The notes: generated from the sequence alone by a model not told the origin. A DNA stretch of 64,000 nt from JBOFBH01 sp051657715 (GCA_051657715.1 JBOFLF010000004.1:1-64000); one strand, 5' to 3'. Counted from the stretch's first letter, positions 25,179 to 34,530 are shown. Made by a program: numbers and translations.

Positions 25179-28100
25179 GTGAGCACCACGAGCGGAAGAC
25201 CACCAGCGCGGCACCCTGGTGGTCTTCGACACCCTGGCGGGTCTCGGTTCCGGCTGCGCCGGGAGGTGTTGGCCGACTCAGCTGTGGTGCTGGATTCTGA
25301 GCAACGGGCCGCTGTCGGCCACTGCGGCGGTCCGGTGATCGTGTTGGGGGGGCCGGGGACCGGCAAGACCACGGTGATCGTGGAGGCGGTGATCTCCCGG
25401 GTGATCGCGGGGCTCGACCCGGGCCGGGTGTGTGTGTTGGCACCTACCAGGCCAGCGGCGGCTCGGGTCCGGGAACAACTCACCGCCCGGTTGCGGCGGA
25501 CCGTCACCGAACCGTTGGCCCGGACCCCGCAGTCCTTCGCCTTCGGGGTGCTCCGCCTGGCGGCCGCACAGGACGGCGACACGCCGCCCCGGCTGATCAG
25601 CGGCCCAGAGCAGGACGTCGTCCTGCGTGAGCTGCTGGCCGGGCACGCGGCCGGGCAGGGTACCGATCCGGGGTGGCCGGAGCGCCTGCACCCCGCGCTG
25701 GGAACGAGGGGTTTTCGCGCCGAGCTGCGCGACCTGGTGATGCGCGCCGTGGAACGGGGCGTCGATCCCCAGGAGCTGGCCGTGCTCGGGCGCCAGCATG
25801 GTCGTCCGGAGTGGGTGGCTGGGGCTCGGGTTCTCCGTGAGTACCTCGAGGTGACGTCGTTGGCGACACCGAGGGGCTTTGACCCGGCAGCGATCGTGGG
25901 TGCCGCGGTGGCGAGGTTGCGGTCCGATCACCAGCTGCTCGCCCAGGTGCGGGATCGGGTGCGGTACGTCGCGGTGGACGACGCGCAGGAGGCCACGCCA
26001 GCCGTCGCCGACCTCGTCCGCGCCCTCGCCGGTGAGGGCGTGGGCCTGATGCTGGCCGGTGATCCAGATGCCACCACGTTGGGCTTTCGGGGCGCCGACC
26101 CGGCACTGCTGTTGTCGAACCTGCCGCGCCAGCGACGTCGCGCCGCGGGGGCTGGTCACCGTGCTCCTGCCGATGAGCCCGAGGATGGTGCTGGCCGGGT
26201 GGTTCGACTAGGCACCTCGTGGCGGCAGGGCGAGGAACTGGCGGTCGCGACCGGTGCGGTCGCAGACCGGATCGGTGCGGCGGTCGGAGTGCGGCACCGA
26301 CGCCCTCGGCCGGCCGCCGGCCTGCCTCGCGGTGAGGTGCAGGTCCAGGTGACCCGGTCCGTCGCCCACCAGGTGGCCGTCATCGTGGAACACCTGCGCC
26401 GTCACCACCTGGTGGCGGGCGTCCCCTGGCGTCAGATGGCGGTGATCGTCCGCGGCACCCAGGCCGCGGCCCGGCTGCGGCGGGGACTGGCCATCGCCGG
26501 GGTGCCGGTGGACGTGCCGCTGACCGAGATCCCCGTGCGCGAACAGCCGGCGGTCGTCCCGCTGCTGGACGCGTTCGACCTGTCGCTGCGGATCGCCGGC
26601 TGGGCCGCCCGCCGTGGACCCGGCCACCACCCCGCTGGCCACCATCCGGCAGAAGACCATCCGGCAGAAGACCACCCGGCAGGGCGGCCACACGCCGACT
26701 GGTTGCCACCCGACGTGGTCCCGGTGGACCGGGTGCAGGCTCTGCTGCAGTCCCCGGTGGGGGCGGCGGACGCGTTGGGCGTCCGGCGGCTGCGGCGTGC
26801 CCTCCTGGAGCAGGAACGGGCGGGCGGAGGACGGCGATCGGCCGACGAGCTGGTGATCTGCGCGGTGCTGGAGCCGGCGCTGTTGGCGGTCCTGGACCCA
26901 CGAGTGGCGTCGCCGGCTCGCCGGGTGGCTGGGGTGCTGGCTGCCGGAGTGGCGGCGGTCCGGGACGGATCGGCTCCAGCCCCGGCCAAGGGATCGGTGA
27001 CGGGATCGGCTCAGTGGCCGGCCGGGGGAGCGGTGCTTGACAGGTCGCGAGGGGAGTCGACCATGAGCCGCCCGGAGCGGGCAGCCACTGGGTCGGTCGA
27101 GACGGTGCTGTGGGCGATCTGGTCGGCGTCCCGGCTCGCGGATCCCTGGCGGCGCGCTGCCATGGGCGGCGGTCCAGCCGCCGCCCGGGCGGACCGCGAC
27201 CTCGACGCCGTGGTCGCGTTGTTCGACGCCGCGGCTCGATTCACCGACCGACTGCCCCGAGCGGGACCACACCAATTCCTCGAGTACCTGCGTGGCCAAG
27301 AGGTACCCGGGGACTCGCTGGTGGAGCGGGGCAGCCGATCCGGAACGGTGTCGGTGCTCACCCCGGCGTCCGCAGCCGGTCGGCAGTGGCAGGTGGTGGT
27401 GGTGGCCGGCGTCCAGGACGGTTCCTGGCCCGACCTGCGGCCCCGCGGCACGCTCCTGGGTGCCCAGCACCTGGCGGACGTGCTGGCCGGATGGGTGCAC
27501 GACGGCACAGCCGCTCGGGCCACCAGCGCCAGCGGCCACGGCGTCGATACTCACGGTGCCGATGCTCACGGTGCCGATGCTCACGGCGCCGATGCTCACG
27601 GCGCCGATGCTTCCGGCGTCGACCACCGGTCCGTGGTCCGGAACGAGGAGACCCGGCTGTTCCACGTGGCGGTCAGTCGAGCGAGTCGATGGCTCCTGGT
27701 CACGGCGGTGCGTGATGAGGAGGAGCAGCCCTCGGTCTTCCTTGACCTGATCGACCCCGATCAGCCCCTCCCCAGCGATCCTGGCCCGAGGCGGACTGGC
27801 GTAGGGCGGACTGGGGCGGGCGGTCCTGGGGCGGGCGGTCCTGGGGCGGTAGGCGACGTCCGGCCGCTGACCGCGCCGCCGACGCCGCTCACTCTGGCTG
27901 GCGCGGTCGCCCGGCTGCGGCAGGTCGTGACCGACGAGCGCACGTCTCGGCCGGTGGCCGCGGCGGCGGCCCGGCAGCTGGCCCGGCTGGCCCGCGCGGG
28001 CGTGCCGGGGGCCGACCCGGACGACTGGGGGGGTCTGGCACCGGTCTCGGACATCCGGGCGTTGGGCACCGATCGGCCGGTGCGGGTATCGCCGTCCGCC

Positions 28101-28892
28101 GTCGAGGCGTTCGACCGGTGTGCGCTGCGCTGGTTGTTGCAGCGCAGCGGCGGCCGGTCCGCGGACTCGACCGGGCAGGGGCTCGGCGTCTTGGTCCATG
28201 CGTTGGCCGCGGACCTGCCGGACGCCTCGGTGGATCAGCTGCAAGCTGAGCTACGGCGGCGCTGGTCGGTGCTCGGGTTGTCGGAGGGCTGGGTCGGCGA
28301 CGTCGTACGTGCCCGCGCTGAGCGGGTGGTGAGCAAACTGGCCGCGTACGTCGCCACCACTCTCGGGGGGCGGGAGCTGGTGGGCACGGAGCTGGAGCTG
28401 GACGTCGAGGTCCCGCTGCCGAGTGGCCCGGCCCGGCTGGTCGGCCGGGTGGACCGGCTGGAGCGGGACGCTCATGGCTTGCACGTGGTGGACCTCAAGA
28501 CGAGCGCCACCGCGGTACCCGGCGATCAGGTGCCCGAGCATCCCCAACTGGGGATCTATCAGCTAGCGATTCACGCCGGCGCGTTCCGCGACCTCACCGC
28601 CGATCCCAACCCCGCCGCGGATCCCGCTGACGCAGCGGATTTCGCCGCTGATCCCGCCAGGGTGAGCTCCGGCGCCACGCTGGTTCAGCTCGGCACGCCG
28701 ACCAAGCGGGTGGGGCTGCAGCGCCAGCCGCCGTTGCCCGATGACGGGGGCTGGGCCTGGCAGCTGCTGGCCCAGGTGGCCGAGGGCATGGCGGGCCACC
28801 AGTTCCCGGCCACCCCTCAGGAACACTGCGATCGCTGCCCGGTCCGCACCTCCTGCCCGGCCCGTGGCGAGGGTCGCCGGGTGGTCTCGTGA
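25179..28892 (+). CDS. adnA: AdnA subunit of the AdnAB helicase-nuclease
   Basis: 1237 aa from the GTG at 25179; an upstream open frame (from 24789) overlaps the ATL gene and is not credible. UvrD-like motor: Walker A VLGGPGTGKTT (57-65), DDAQEATPAVADL, and C-terminal helicase motifs including RLFHVAVSRASRWLLVTAVRD. A RecB-like nuclease follows (GLGVLVHALAADLP, GRVDRLERDAHGLHVVDLKTS). Cysteines in FDRCALRW and HCDRCPVRTSCPA form the Fe-S staple. With AdnB it forms the actinobacterial double-strand-break resection machine. It is longer than mycobacterial AdnA (about 1050 aa), partly because of at least four in-frame repeat insertions. The stop is 1 bp from the earliest adnB start. Confidence 0.93.
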   Translation: MSTTSGRPPARHPGGLRHPGGSRFRLRREVLADSAVVLDSEQRAAVGHCGGPVIVLGGPGTGKTTVIVEAVISRVIAGLDPGRVCVLAPTRPAAARVREQLTARLRRTVTEPLARTPQSFAFGVLRLAAAQDGDTPPRLISGPEQDVVLRELLAGHAAGQGTDPGWPERLHPALGTRGFRAELRDLVMRAVERGVDPQELAVLGRQHGRPEWVAGARVLREYLEVTSLATPRGFDPAAIVGAAVARLRSDHQLLAQVRDRVRYVAVDDAQEATPAVADLVRALAGEGVGLMLAGDPDATTLGFRGADPALLLSNLPRQRRRAAGAGHRAPADEPEDGAGRVVRLGTSWRQGEELAVATGAVADRIGAAVGVRHRRPRPAAGLPRGEVQVQVTRSVAHQVAVIVEHLRRHHLVAGVPWRQMAVIVRGTQAAARLRRGLAIAGVPVDVPLTEIPVREQPAVVPLLDAFDLSLRIAGWAARRGPGHHPAGHHPAEDHPAEDHPAGRPHADWLPPDVVPVDRVQALLQSPVGAADALGVRRLRRALLEQERAGGGRRSADELVICAVLEPALLAVLDPRVASPARRVAGVLAAGVAAVRDGSAPAPAKGSVTGSAQWPAGGAVLDRSRGESTMSRPERAATGSVETVLWAIWSASRLADPWRRAAMGGGPAAARADRDLDAVVALFDAAARFTDRLPRAGPHQFLEYLRGQEVPGDSLVERGSRSGTVSVLTPASAAGRQWQVVVVAGVQDGSWPDLRPRGTLLGAQHLADVLAGWVHDGTAARATSASGHGVDTHGADAHGADAHGADAHGADASGVDHRSVVRNEETRLFHVAVSRASRWLLVTAVRDEEEQPSVFLDLIDPDQPLPSDPGPRRTGVGRTGAGGPGAGGPGAVGDVRPLTAPPTPLTLAGAVARLRQVVTDERTSRPVAAAAARQLARLARAGVPGADPDDWGGLAPVSDIRALGTDRPVRVSPSAVEAFDRCALRWLLQRSGGRSADSTGQGLGVLVHALAADLPDASVDQLQAELRRRWSVLGLSEGWVGDVVRARAERVVSKLAAYVATTLGGRELVGTELELDVEVPLPSGPARLVGRVDRLERDAHGLHVVDLKTSATAVPGDQVPEHPQLGIYQLAIHAGAFRDLTADPNPAADPADAADFAADPARVSSGATLVQLGTPTKRVGLQRQPPLPDDGGWAWQLLAQVAEGMAGHQFPATPQEHCDRCPVRTSCPARGEGRRVVS
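26622..26681 (+). repeat. 15-bp tandem repeat x4 inside adnA
   Basis: GGCCACCACCCCGCT, GGCCACCATCCGGCA, GAAGACCATCCGGCA, GAAGACCACCCGGCA, encoding GHHPA, GHHPA, EDHPA, EDHPA. A histidine-rich insertion within the helicase region. Confidence 0.95.
27540..27614 (+). repeat. 15-bp tandem repeat x5 inside adnA
   Basis: GGCGTCGATACTCAC, then GGTGCCGATGCTCAC x2, GGCGCCGATGCTCAC, GGCGCCGATGCTTCC, encoding GVDTH, GADAH x3, GADAS. It sits just before the conserved 'EETRLFHVAVSRA' helicase motif. Confidence 0.97.
27792..27851 (+). repeat. 15-bp tandem repeat x4 inside adnA
   Basis: CGGACTGGCGTAGGG, CGGACTGGGGCGGGC, GGTCCTGGGGCGGGC, GGTCCTGGGGCGGTA, encoding RTGVG, RTGAG, GPGAG, GPGAV. It marks the linker between motor and nuclease domains. 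Confidence 0.95.
28599..28661 (+). repeat. Degenerate GCC-GAT-CCC repeat near the adnA 3' end
   Basis: Imperfect units of about 15 bp encoding ADPNP/AADPAD/AADF/AADPAR, inserted between the nuclease strand 'AIHAGAFRDL' and 'GATLVQLGTP'. Confidence 0.75.
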
Positions 28893-28893
28893 C

Positions 28894-31800
28894 ATGGCTG
28901 CAACCCGGCGGTTGGCTCCTGACGTGGCCGGCTTCCGGACGTGGGTGGCTTCCGGACGTGGGTGGCTTCCTGACATGGGTGATCTCGTCGTGACGCCGGC
29001 TCAGGGCAAGCAACGGCCGTCGGCAGTCGAGATCGCCAGGGTCGTCCAGCGGCCGGACCCGACCCCGGAGCAGATCGCGGTGATCGAGGCCCCGCTTGGA
29101 CCGCACCTGGTGGTCGCTGGTGCTGGGTCGGGCAAGACCGAGACCATGGCGTCCCGGGTGGTGTGGCTGATCGTCGGCGGCGATGTCGCTCCTGATGAGG
29201 TGCTTGGCCTGACCTTCACCCGCAAGGCCGCCGGCGAGCTGGCCGAGCGGATCCGCGGCCGGTTGCGGGCGCTGCGCCGGGCCGGCCGGTGGGCACCGCA
29301 GGCCGACGCGGCGGACGTCGCCGTCCCGGTCTCCACGTACCACGCGTATGCCGGCCGGTTGGTCCGGGACCACGGTTTGCGGCTCGGCGTGGAGCCGGAG
29401 GCTCGGCTGCTCACCGAGGCGGCGTGCTGGCAGCTGGCCACCCAAGTGGTGGAGCGGTGGAGCGGTGACATGGACGCTGTCGACCTCGCTCCCAGCACCG
29501 TCACCCAAGCGGTGCTCACGCTCGCTGGTGAGGTCAGCGAGCACCTGGTGGACCTGGACGACCTGGACGACTACCTCCGTGACCGCATCACCGCCATCCA
29601 GCGGCTCCCGTACGACGAGTCGTCTACCTCGACGAGGGCACCGATCGGTGGTGCGACGAGCGGCGGCAAGCGGTACGCGGAGATCACCACGCTGCTCGGG
29701 CGGCTGGCCGCTCGTCGCCAGCTCATCCCGATCGTGCGCGCGTACCAGCAGCTCAAACGGGAGCAGAGCAGCGTGGACTTCGGGGATCAGCTGGCCCTCG
29801 CGGCCCGGCTCGCCGAGGCTCCCGACGTGCGGCAGGCCGAGCGACGCCAAGCGCGTGCCGTGCTGCTCGACGAGTTCCAGGACACCAGCCACGCACAGTT
29901 GGTGATGCTGCGTCGGTTGTTCGACGACGGGCACCCGGTCACCGCGGTCGGTGACCCGCACCAGTCCATCTACGGCTGGCGTGGTGCGGGAGCAGACGCG
30001 CTCGCCGCGTTCACCCGGCACTTCCCGGCGGTCGAGGACGGTCCGACGCCGGTGCGGCACCTGGCGACCAGCTGGCGCAACAGCCGTGCGGTGCTCGGGG
30101 TCGCGAACGTGCTGGCAGGCCCGCTGCGGGAACGAACCGTCGTCCCGGTGACGCAGCTGGCATCGCGCCCGGGTGCCGAGCCGGGCGCGGTCGAGGTGGC
30201 CACGCTGACGACCGCAGATCAGGAGGCGGACGCCGTCGTCGACTGGATCGCCCGCCGTTGGTGGGACCCGGGTGGCGGTCACCCGGTGGTCGTGGATGGG
30301 CGCAGTCGGAGCGCGGCCGTGCTGTGCCGGCGCCGCGCGCAGTTCCCCGTCCTCGAGGCGGCGCTGCTGCGGCGCGGGCTGCCCTATCAGGTGGTCGGCC
30401 TGGGCGGGTTGCTGTCCACTCCCGAGGTGGCCGACCTGCTCGCCGCGTTGCACGTGGTGGCCGACCCGACCCGCGGTGATCTGCTCATGCGGCTATTGAC
30501 CGGCCCCAGCTGCCGACTAGGCGCGCACGATCTGATGGTGCTCGGGAGCTGGTCCCGCGAGTTGTGCCGTCGGCACCTGACGGACGGGCGGACGAGCCCC
30601 ACCGAGACCCACGACGAGGACGCGCAGGCCAGTCTCGTCGAGGCGCTGGACGAGCTACCCGATGTCGGCTGGCGGGACGGTGACGGCCGGCAGCTGTCCG
30701 GCCCGGCCCGCCGCCGCCTGGAACGCCTGGCTGACACCGTCCGCGGACTGCGCGGCCGGACCGCGTTGCCGTTGCCGGAGCTGGTGGTGGAGGTGGAGCA
30801 GGCGCTGCTGCTGGACGTCGAGCTGGCCAGTCGTCCGGGCGTGTCACCGGCGCAGGCCAGGGCGCACCTGGACGCCATCGGCGAGGTGGCGAGCAGGTTC
30901 GCCGCCAGCGCCGAGCACGCCACCCTGCCCGCCTTTCTCTCCTGGTTGCAGGCCGCGGACGAGCAGGAGCACGGGTTGGAGCCGGGGCAGGTCGAGGTGG
31001 ACGAGCAGGTCGTCCAGGTGATGACCGTGCACGCGGCGAAGGGCTTGGAGTGGGACGTCGTGGCGGTGCCCGGCATGGTCGAAGGGGTGTTCCCCCAGCA
31101 CCGGTCGCTGTCGCGGGCAGGTGCCGATCCCGGCTCGCCGCCGCCGGTGAGCGCCAGGGGGTGGCTCGGCGATGTCGGAGCACTCCCGCACGCGCTGCGT
31201 GGCGACCGGGCCGCGCTGCCCGACGTCCGCTGGTCGGCGGCATCGGATCAGCGGGCACTGCGGGCGCAGCTGGAGGCCTTTCGCGCCGCCGCCGGGGAGC
31301 ACCTGCTCGCCGAGGAACGGCGGCTGGCATACGTCGCCTGCACCAGGGCACGCGTTTCGTTGCTGCTGACCGGGCACGTCTGGGGATCCACCAAGACGCC
31401 CCGGCAGCTGTCCAGGTTCGTCGCCGAGGTGGCGCCCGGCGTCGTCACAGACGAGGCCCCGGGTGCCGACGTGCCGTGGGTGATCCAGGTGACCCGCTTG
31501 CCCGGGGCCGACGAGCGGCACCCAGAACCGCCGACAACCGGGGCGACCTGGCCCGACGATCCGCTGGGCGACCGCCGCCCCCGGGTCGAGGAGGCAGCTC
31601 GGCTGGTCCGTCGAGCCATGGCCGACCAGGCGCGAGCTGACCAGCCGACCACGCGGCATCCGGTGACCTCCGGCGGGCAGCGGCAGCTGGTCCTGCCGAG
31701 CGCGGCGCTGCTCGAGGCCTCGGCGACCGGTGTCGACGACCACCTCATCGATCTGCTGCTCGCCGAACGGGACCGTCAGTCGGCCGACGCCCACGTCACC

Positions 31801-32493
31801 GAGGTCGTGCTGCCCACCCACCTGTCGGCGTCCCGACTGGTGCAGCTGCACGCCGATCCGGACGGGCTGGCGCTCGCGGTCCGGCGCCCGGTGCCACGCG
31901 CTCCCGCGGTGGCGGCCCGGCGCGGCACCGCGTTCCACGCCTGGGTGGAGCACCATCTGAGCGGCGGGTCGATCCTGGATGTGCTGGACCTACCCGGGGC
32001 GGCGGACGAGGACCCGGCCGCGGACGACGAGCTGTCTCGTCTTGTCGATGGGTTCCTCGCCACCGAGTGGGCGCACCGCAGGGTGCTTGCGGTCGAGGTC
32101 ACGCTGGAGACTCCGGTGGACGGCACCATGATCCGCGGCCGGGTGGATGCCGTGTTCGCGCGGGACGCTGACCCCAGCGTTACAGCCAGTGGTGCCGGCG
32201 CTGGGGAGGATGCGGCTGGGAAGGATGCGGCTGGGGTGGGCGCGGCTGGGGTGGACGTTGTCGACTGGAAGACTGGCGCGGTGCCCACCGGCGCCGTCGC
32301 CCGCGCCCAGGCCGTCCAACTGGCCGCTTACCGGCTGGCCTGGCACCGGTTGCACGGGACGCCGCTGGACCGGATCGGCGCCGCGTTCGTCTACGTCGCC
32401 CACGGCCGGACTGTGCGACCTGTCGACCTGCACGACGAGGCCGGTCTGATCGCCCTGCTCCGCCAGGCTGAGCAGGTATCCGAGCAGGTGTGA
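28894..32493 (+). CDS. adnB: AdnB subunit of the AdnAB helicase-nuclease
   Basis: 1199 aa from the ATG at 28894, 1 bp after the adnA stop; an ATG at 28975 (MGDLVVTPAQGKQRPS), just after a repeat array, is equally plausible. Motor motifs: DPTPEQIAVIEAPLGPHLVV, Walker A AGAGSGKTET, LTFTRKAAGELAERI, VLLDEFQDTSHAQ, GDPHQSIYGWRGA, VMTVHAAKGLEWDVV, LAYVACTRARVSLLLTG. C-terminal nuclease: GTAFHAWVEHH, RGRVDAVFARD and VDWKTGAVPTG. In mycobacterial AdnAB the B motor powers translocation; the nuclease domains of both subunits cut the strands. Repeats at 32206-32265 lengthen the loop before DWKTG. Confidence 0.95.
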   Translation: MAATRRLAPDVAGFRTWVASGRGWLPDMGDLVVTPAQGKQRPSAVEIARVVQRPDPTPEQIAVIEAPLGPHLVVAGAGSGKTETMASRVVWLIVGGDVAPDEVLGLTFTRKAAGELAERIRGRLRALRRAGRWAPQADAADVAVPVSTYHAYAGRLVRDHGLRLGVEPEARLLTEAACWQLATQVVERWSGDMDAVDLAPSTVTQAVLTLAGEVSEHLVDLDDLDDYLRDRITAIQRLPYDESSTSTRAPIGGATSGGKRYAEITTLLGRLAARRQLIPIVRAYQQLKREQSSVDFGDQLALAARLAEAPDVRQAERRQARAVLLDEFQDTSHAQLVMLRRLFDDGHPVTAVGDPHQSIYGWRGAGADALAAFTRHFPAVEDGPTPVRHLATSWRNSRAVLGVANVLAGPLRERTVVPVTQLASRPGAEPGAVEVATLTTADQEADAVVDWIARRWWDPGGGHPVVVDGRSRSAAVLCRRRAQFPVLEAALLRRGLPYQVVGLGGLLSTPEVADLLAALHVVADPTRGDLLMRLLTGPSCRLGAHDLMVLGSWSRELCRRHLTDGRTSPTETHDEDAQASLVEALDELPDVGWRDGDGRQLSGPARRRLERLADTVRGLRGRTALPLPELVVEVEQALLLDVELASRPGVSPAQARAHLDAIGEVASRFAASAEHATLPAFLSWLQAADEQEHGLEPGQVEVDEQVVQVMTVHAAKGLEWDVVAVPGMVEGVFPQHRSLSRAGADPGSPPPVSARGWLGDVGALPHALRGDRAALPDVRWSAASDQRALRAQLEAFRAAAGEHLLAEERRLAYVACTRARVSLLLTGHVWGSTKTPRQLSRFVAEVAPGVVTDEAPGADVPWVIQVTRLPGADERHPEPPTTGATWPDDPLGDRRPRVEEAARLVRRAMADQARADQPTTRHPVTSGGQRQLVLPSAALLEASATGVDDHLIDLLLAERDRQSADAHVTEVVLPTHLSASRLVQLHADPDGLALAVRRPVPRAPAVAARRGTAFHAWVEHHLSGGSILDVLDLPGAADEDPAADDELSRLVDGFLATEWAHRRVLAVEVTLETPVDGTMIRGRVDAVFARDADPSVTASGAGAGEDAAGKDAAGVGAAGVDVVDWKTGAVPTGAVARAQAVQLAAYRLAWHRLHGTPLDRIGAAFVYVAHGRTVRPVDLHDEAGLIALLRQAEQVSEQV
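28921..28988 (+). repeat. 17-bp tandem repeat x4 at the adnA/adnB junction
   Basis: GACGTGGCCGGCTTCCG, GACGTGGGTGGCTTCCG, GACGTGGGTGGCTTCCT, GACATGGGTGATCTCGT. The period is not a multiple of 3, so a change in copy number would shift the frame if translation starts at 28894. The array carries the second candidate start codon. Confidence 0.93.
32206..32265 (+). repeat. 15-bp tandem repeat x4 inside adnB
   Basis: GAGGATGCGGCTGGG, AAGGATGCGGCTGGG, GTGGGCGCGGCTGGG, GTGGACGTTGTCGAC, encoding EDAAG, KDAAG, VGAAG, then VDVVD, which runs into the nuclease DWKTG motif. The last unit is part of the catalytic strand. Confidence 0.93.
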
Positions 32494-32563
32494 CCGTGCT
32501 CCGGCGCACACGCTCGGGCGCTCAGGCCCGCTCATGCGGTCACACGCATGCGGTCACACGCGG

Positions 32564-33481
32564 TCAGGGTCGAACCGGTGCGACTGTGCGGCTCACGTCT
32601 GCGAGCTCGGCGCATAGCGGAAGGTGATCCGACAGCGGCGGCGTGGTCACCGGAACCTGCCGGTGCTGGACGGTGCGGACATCGATCAGCAGGTGATCCA
32701 GCTGGACGCGCGGCCGTGCCGCCGGGTAGGTCCGGCCCTCCGCCAGGGGATGCCAGCCGCTGATGCGTGCCGGCCAGCCGCCCGGCAGGTTGAGGTCGCC
32801 GGCCAGCACCCGCGGCCCCGGCAGGGTGGCTGCCCACCGCACCAGCCGGCGTAGCTGGCGACCGGCGACCAGCGGCGCGAACGACAGGTGGGTGCTGATC
32901 ACTGTGAGCGGGCCGGCCTCGGTCTGGACCACGGCGGCGAGTGCGACCCGCGGCTCGTCCGGGACCCACACCACCTGCGGGCGGCGCCGATCCGGCTGCG
33001 GCACCGGGAACGGCAGCACGGCCCGTGACCCGCCCAGGTGGCAGGAGCGCCAGGCGAGCACCGGCCGCCGGGAGAGCAGGCCGATGCCGTACGTCGGCTT
33101 CCCGTCGACGGACGGGTCTGGGCCGGCGGCCTGGGCTTGGTGACCAGCGTCCTGGACGGCGGTGGGTGCAGCCGGCGGCAGCGGGCGCCAGCCGGTCGCT
33201 GGTCCCGGCACGCCGATCAGGGTGGGATACATCCGGGACGCCACCGCGCCGAACGCCCGGGCCGCCAGAGCCAGCTGGTCCGCCCCGTGGCTGCGTGGCT
33301 GGTTCCGGTCGATCTCCTGGACAGCAAGGACGTCCGCTGGCAGCTCGGCGATGGCCGCTGACAGCAGGTCGAGGTCGACCTCTCCCCGTGGACCGCGACC
33401 GGAGCAGACGTTGAACGTCCCGACGGTCAAAGCGTCACGGTACGCGCGGTCGAGGGCAGGGTCGGTCACCGGACTCGTCAC
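32564..33481 (-). CDS. Endonuclease/exonuclease/phosphatase family protein
   Basis: 305 aa. EEP-fold metal-dependent phosphoesterase: VGTFNVCSGRG (Asn), DVLAVQEIDRN (Glu), a central YGIGLLSRRPV, VISTHLSFAP (His), VLAGDLNLPGGW (Asp-x-Asn) and a terminal LPLSDHLPL (Asp-His). No signal peptide or lipobox is seen. Substrates of the fold range from DNA and RNA to phosphoinositides and sphingomyelin, so I give no specific one. The ATG overlaps the stop of the upstream phosphotransferase gene by 4 nt (33478-33481), so the two form an operon. Two 14-bp direct repeats (ATGCGGTCACACGC) lie just past its 3' end at 32534-32561. Confidence 0.88.
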   Translation of the reverse strand: MTSPVTDPALDRAYRDALTVGTFNVCSGRGPRGEVDLDLLSAAIAELPADVLAVQEIDRNQPRSHGADQLALAARAFGAVASRMYPTLIGVPGPATGWRPLPPAAPTAVQDAGHQAQAAGPDPSVDGKPTYGIGLLSRRPVLAWRSCHLGGSRAVLPFPVPQPDRRRPQVVWVPDEPRVALAAVVQTEAGPLTVISTHLSFAPLVAGRQLRRLVRWAATLPGPRVLAGDLNLPGGWPARISGWHPLAEGRTYPAARPRVQLDHLLIDVRTVQHRQVPVTTPPLSDHLPLCAELADVSRTVAPVRP

Positions 33482-34413
33482 ACCGCGGACGTAGCGTTGT
33501 GGTCCACCGCGTCGTGATCTGCCGCGTCCGCCAGGTCGCGCAGCGCCTGCTCCGCGTGATCCACGACGGCGGCATCGCCCGCTGCCACACCGTGCAGCAA
33601 GCGTCGAACCGGGCTCAACTCGGCCACCAACCGGGCGCGGCGAAGCAGGCCGGGATCCGGGGCCTGCCGACGGGCCATGGCGTACGCCTCGAAGACGGTG
33701 TCGAGTGCTGCCGGGGTGGCGTGCGCGGTCAGCCAGGCCAGGTCATCGGCAGGATCGGCGACCATGGCCGCGCCCCAGTCGATGATCCCGCTCAGCGCCT
33801 CCTCGGCGACCAGCACGTGCTCGGCGGACAGGTCCCCGTGCACCAGGGTGGCGGCGAACTGCCACCCGGTCTGGTCGTCCAGCTCCCGTCCCCAGCGCTC
33901 GAGCAACGACGGCGGCACCTGCCCGGAGCGGGCCGCTCGGTCCAGCTCGCTCTGGCGCCGCTCCCGGTACTGGGGCGCCGGGTAGACGGCCAGCCCGACG
34001 CCCTCCACGGATCGCAGGTCCACCTCGTGGATCGCCGCCAGCGCTCGCCCCACCTGGATGGCCAGCGGCGATCCAGCAGCCAGGGCGGCGACGTCCAGCG
34101 CTCGCCCCGGCAGCCACGGGTGCACCAGGCACGGGTCTCCCGACGGGGTTGTCGGTGGTCCAGCGGGGCAGGGCACCGGCATCGGTAGGTGCCGCGCGAT
34201 CCGCGGCAGCAGACGGGCTTCGACGTCGAGGCCCGCCGCCGCGACCGCGCGTCGCGGCGCGCGGACCACCCACCGACGCTGGTCGTCGTCGGTCAGCATG
34301 GCGACGTCGTAGGTCGTCCCTGGCTGGGACGGCGGGTGGACGGTGATCGGGGTGAGCCCCGGGACAGCTGCCGTGGCCAGTGCCGCGAGCTGCAGCGGAG
34401 AACGGGGAGGCAC
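33478..34413 (-). CDS. Aminoglycoside/macrolide phosphotransferase-like kinase
   Basis: 311 aa. APH-type kinase fold: RWVVRAPRR (ATP-binding lysine/arginine strand), catalytic loop LVHGDLSAEHVLV (HGDxxxxN with His in place of Asn) and the DFG-like IIDWGAAMVADPADDLAWL. It is closest in style to macrolide 2'-phosphotransferase relatives, but chromosomal actinobacterial members next to nudC/adnB are conserved housekeeping genes and should not be called resistance genes without tests. It is followed by the EEP gene (4-nt overlap) and divergent from nudC across a 217-bp gap with a repeat array. Confidence 0.85.
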   Translation of the reverse strand: MPPRSPLQLAALATAAVPGLTPITVHPPSQPGTTYDVAMLTDDDQRRWVVRAPRRAVAAAGLDVEARLLPRIARHLPMPVPCPAGPPTTPSGDPCLVHPWLPGRALDVAALAAGSPLAIQVGRALAAIHEVDLRSVEGVGLAVYPAPQYRERRQSELDRAARSGQVPPSLLERWGRELDDQTGWQFAATLVHGDLSAEHVLVAEEALSGIIDWGAAMVADPADDLAWLTAHATPAALDTVFEAYAMARRQAPDPGLLRRARLVAELSPVRRLLHGVAAGDAAVVDHAEQALRDLADAADHDAVDHNATSAV

Positions 34414-34530
34414 CCCGCAACGGTAGTCCGAGCTCGGACGTCGGCCCGGGTAGCGGACGGCGCGTGTTCGCTGAAGTCAGCCTGGCGGAGCCAGGCCACC
34501 GAGCCGCGCCCTGCCGAGGCCAGCTCCCGC

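Noticed and set aside
26208..28244. 678-codon minus-strand ORF opposite adnA
   Set aside because: Antisense shadow of a gene with complete helicase and nuclease motifs; its repeats mirror those of adnA.
33478..34413. Calling the APH-like kinase an antibiotic-resistance gene
   Set aside because: Such chromosomal kinases next to nudC/adnB look conserved and housekeeping; only the general kinase motifs support it, so no resistance is claimed.
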